A stretch of 64,000 nucleotides of DNA from Isochrysis galbana. Lineage: Eukaryota; Haptophyta; Isochrysidales; Isochrysidaceae. The stretch's first letter is position 1. The number at the start of each line of letters is the position of its first letter. The DNA lies in assembly GCA_018136815.1 (NCBI GenBank), contig CM030934.1:4103587-4167586 (forward strand). The letters run 5' to 3'. The notes under the pieces are model-generated. The model was not told where the DNA came from. It saw only the letters and a program-made list of their open reading frames with translations, and did no database searches. Positions 61,770 to 64,000 of the stretch are shown in pieces. A program made the position numbers and the translations under genes.

Positions 61770-62150
61770 TTACATGCACGCGCCACTAACTACCTGGTCT
61801 CAGAGTCAGAGTCAGAGGTCCTTCTAACTAAGGCGGCTCCTAGCTAGAGGGCTAGCCAGGCAGCTAAAGTCGCGTTCCGTCAAAAGAGGGGTGAGCGAGG
61901 AGGGAGGAGGGAGGCAGGCAGTAGGAGCCTTCTCTCTCTGGTAGGTCGATGAGAGGGGGAGGGGGAGAGGGGGGGAGGGGACCCGGGGGGGGAGAGACCA
62001 AAAGACCTACCAGTTGTTTATGTTAGTGTTTTCGCAGTATACGGTAATAATTCCCCGGGTCCCAGGGGGTGCCCCCATGGTTCCCGACCGCCTCTGCGTC
62101 CAGAGTCCCCCCGCGGAAAGAGTGAACGCACGGCGTGCACCTTCCTGGAA
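61770..62150. other. Intergenic stretch
   Basis: G-rich low-complexity sequence (GAGGGAGGAGGGAGG, GGGGGAGGGGGAGAGG). No gene. Confidence 0.5.
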
Positions 62151-62600
62151 GTTGCTATGCGCACGCACGGCGCCCCCGCGGGGGGGGCCGATGCACATCG
62201 CGCCGTGCCCACGCACGGCGTGCACAATGTGATTGCAAGTCATCACACGTGCTGCGCAACTAAACATCTCTTATATGGCTACTTTACGTGATTGTGGGCC
62301 CTAGGGGTACGCATAGGGAAAAATTGGCATGCGCACGCACGGCGCCCCCGCGCGCGCGGGGGGGGGGGGGGCGATGCACATCGCGCCGTGCCCACGCACG
62401 GCGTGCACAATGATTGCAAGTCATCACACGTGCTGCGTAACGAAACATCTCTTATATGGCTACTTTACGTGAATGTGGGCCTTAGGGGGAAAAGTTGGCA
62501 TGCGCACGCACGGCGCCCCCGCGGGGGGGGGGCCGATGCACATCGCTCCGTGCCCATAATTACAAGTAATCACAATCGCAAAGCGCCGACACGGCGCCCT
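62151..62600. repeat. Tandem repeat of about 170 bp, nearly three copies
   Basis: Units start at about 62151, 62326 and 62496 (TTGGCATGCGCACGCACGGC in the latter two). Each has a G-run, CGATGCACATCG, GCCCACGCACGGCGTGCAC, TTGCAAGTCATCACACGTGC and ACATCTCTTATATGGCTACT. The last unit is degraded. GC-rich hairpins are frequent. It encodes no protein. Confidence 0.9.
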
Positions 62601-63400
62601 CCGGGGGGGGACACGCGTCGCGGGAAGCAGGGAATGTTACGCTAGTCTACATTTAATTTTAAAATAACAACTGTGGACATTCGATCGCTCAATTCGACTC
62701 ATGTCCCACAATTGACGGAACGACACCTTATAGGCGATAGGGGATAGGGGACATGGGCGCAGTGGACAATGCATGTAGATGTAGGCTGTAGGCCGTAGCT
62801 GTGGGCTGGAGACTTGGAGACAGGGGTTGAACCCCTTGCATCTTCTTCTTCTTCGAAGAACTTCTACTTCTTCTTCTCCTGCCTCCTTTGCGTGCCTCGC
62901 CGGTCTTGGGTCTTGGTCTTGGGTCTTGGGTGCCCCCCACAGGTCCCTATATTTCTGGCGACCAGGGGATGAGGGAGGTGAGTACGAGTGATGGCCCATG
63001 CGGGCGTGGGAGTTGGCACCTGGGAGAGTGTCTCCTGACTCTGAGGTCTGACTCGCGCCCACTTGCCACCCTAGATGGGAAATACGGTGCAGGGGCCTGC
63101 AAATTGGCATACGCCAAAGTTTTGATCTTGAGCACCCCAAATTTTGAGGTCAAAATTTGCTGCCAAGGCACCCAAATTTCGGGCAAAATTTTGATTTTTT
63201 TGTAATGCGTGTGTGTAGCCTGCTGAATCAACTCACCCAACACCCAACACCCCCACATCCCCATACCCCACCCTCTCCATCCTCCATCACCATCATCCCC
63301 GAACCCCGACACCCCGATCGATGTCGCTTTCCCGACCCCGCACCTCGCAGCTTCCCACGAGCCCCCGACGGACCCACAACCACAACACCACAACGCACAT
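62601..63400. other. Intergenic stretch
   Basis: No gene is supported. CAAATTTTGAGGTCAAAATTTG-type palindromic words occur at 63117-63190, and CTTCTTCTTCTTCG repeats near 62840-62880. Confidence 0.5.
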
Positions 63401-63406
63401 CACATA

Positions 63407-64000
63407 TCAAAACACAGAGCGACCATTGTAGCGACTCATCAGCGATGCTTGCAGGTGGTCTGAGAGAGTACGTTGCTGTGAATCGGAGTACATTACACGC
63501 AACAATGCAAACACGCGCTCACACGAGGCGGAATTCGGGGTGAGCGCCAGAACAAGGCGAGCCGCTTTCGACCAACTTGGGATGGATGATCCGTTCGCAC
63601 GCCACCACTCGAGTACGCCGTCGGAAAATTCCTCGACGTCAGCCACGTTGAGGCTCGCCGTGCGAGCGGCGACTAGATATTGAGGAATCTCATGCTTCAG
63701 CTTGTCCAGCTGCACTGCACCTCCTTCATCCGGTGACAAGCCGAGACAAGCTACAATAGCAAGATCGTCAACCCAGCCCGGAGTGAGGTGAGCTGCAGCG
63801 AATTGGGGGTCGAACACCTGTACCACGCGAGCCAACTTGTACATCGTTGTACAGTCGAAATTATCATGGCAATTACCATTCAATCGGTCGTGAAGATATT
63901 CGAATGCTTTGGAGAGACAAGCGGCCATCTCCCGTCGCTCAGGCAACTCATGGACGACGAGGAGTTGGCGAACTTCGATTTCTTCGAAATCATCTGTGGT
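63407..64000 (-). CDS. hAT transposase C-terminal region, runs off the window
   Basis: The frame stays open to the window edge. It contains RREMAACLSKAFEYLHDRL, MYKLARVVQVFDPQFAAAHL, LKHEIPQYLVAAR, GVLEWWRANGSSIPSWSKAA and LTPNSASCERVFALLRVMYS with RTLSDHLQASLMSRYNGR. The last parts are the classic hAT dimerisation region, with WW...P.L...A and S..CER.F. The 5' part lies outside the window, so intactness is unknown. Confidence 0.85.
   Translation of the reverse strand, partial: TTDDFEEIEVRQLLVVHELPERREMAACLSKAFEYLHDRLNGNCHDNFDCTTMYKLARVVQVFDPQFAAAHLTPGWVDDLAIVACLGLSPDEGGAVQLDKLKHEIPQYLVAARTASLNVADVEEFSDGVLEWWRANGSSIPSWSKAARLVLALTPNSASCERVFALLRVMYSDSQQRTLSDHLQASLMSRYNGRSVF

Noticed and set aside
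62637-63393. Minus-strand frames of about 150 codons
   Set aside because: Low-complexity composition with CTT repeats and no motif.

Overview
This is a piece of a nuclear eukaryotic genome, most likely from a flagellated, plastid-bearing unicellular alga. A haptophyte is my best guess, with moderate confidence; a pelagophyte or another secondary-plastid alga is possible. The reasons are GC-rich, mostly intronless genes, a few genes with short GT-AG introns, long CT, GT and GA microsatellites, a GT29 sialyltransferase-like protein, ER/plastid-type leaders, and a dense layer of broken retroelements. I see no bacterial operon, CRISPR array, rRNA or tRNA gene. A 100-base N gap lies at 43501-43600.

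Host-type genes, in order: a serine beta-lactamase-like hydrolase (3.7-5.0 kb); a SET-domain protein with a hydrophobic leader (6.5-7.3 kb); a divergent tunnel-type RNA triphosphatase-like protein next to a GT29-like glycosyltransferase (8.9-10.5 kb); a steroid 5-alpha-reductase (12.7-13.5 kb); a BRCT protein (17.7-18.6 kb); a methyltransferase (24.2-25.1 kb); a small protein with a plastid-type leader (28.9-29.3 kb); a two-exon coiled-coil protein (32.6-34.3 kb); a cytochrome b561-like exon (35.3-35.6 kb); long-form tRNase Z (38.8-41.5 kb); a four-exon coiled-coil protein running into the gap (43.6-45.4 kb); UreG (47.3-48.1 kb); an acidic protein of unknown role (48.7-49.2 kb); a four-exon ALIX/Bro1 protein (51.6-56.0 kb); and a mitochondrial carrier (59.3-60.2 kb). 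They are unrelated single genes, not a cluster.

Mobile DNA fills much of the rest. One LINE-type family dominates. Its probable ORF1 starts with MERA and a basic motif and occurs four times (0.67, 5.7, 20.2 and 61.7 kb), each just after a small hairpin. Its ORF2 occurs only in pieces: N-terminal zinc-finger and endonuclease part (14.9, 30.6 kb), reverse transcriptase (49.9 kb), zinc-binding C-terminal part (21.9 kb) and a short C-terminal tail (16.6, 31.7 kb). Two families of short non-autonomous repeats end in a hairpin plus an A/T tail like the LINE 3' end, and one copy carries an 18-bp target duplication. Other elements are a gag gene broken by a 494-bp terminal-inverted-repeat insertion with a 9-bp duplication (0.9-3.6 kb), copia RNase H remnants with LTRs (38.2 and 45.5 kb), a lone related LTR (11.1 kb), a tyrosine recombinase (14.0 kb), hAT pieces (23.3, 26.4 and 63.4 kb) and a TTAA-flanked DNA element present as a large head-to-head palindrome (22.6-23.3 kb).

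Two stretches look foreign by composition. One is a very AT-rich island at 20.8-21.5 kb with about three 100-bp repeats. The other is a block at 35.7-38.0 kb of small tightly packed genes with a long inverted repeat between two of them; it is my best candidate for an old giant-virus insertion.
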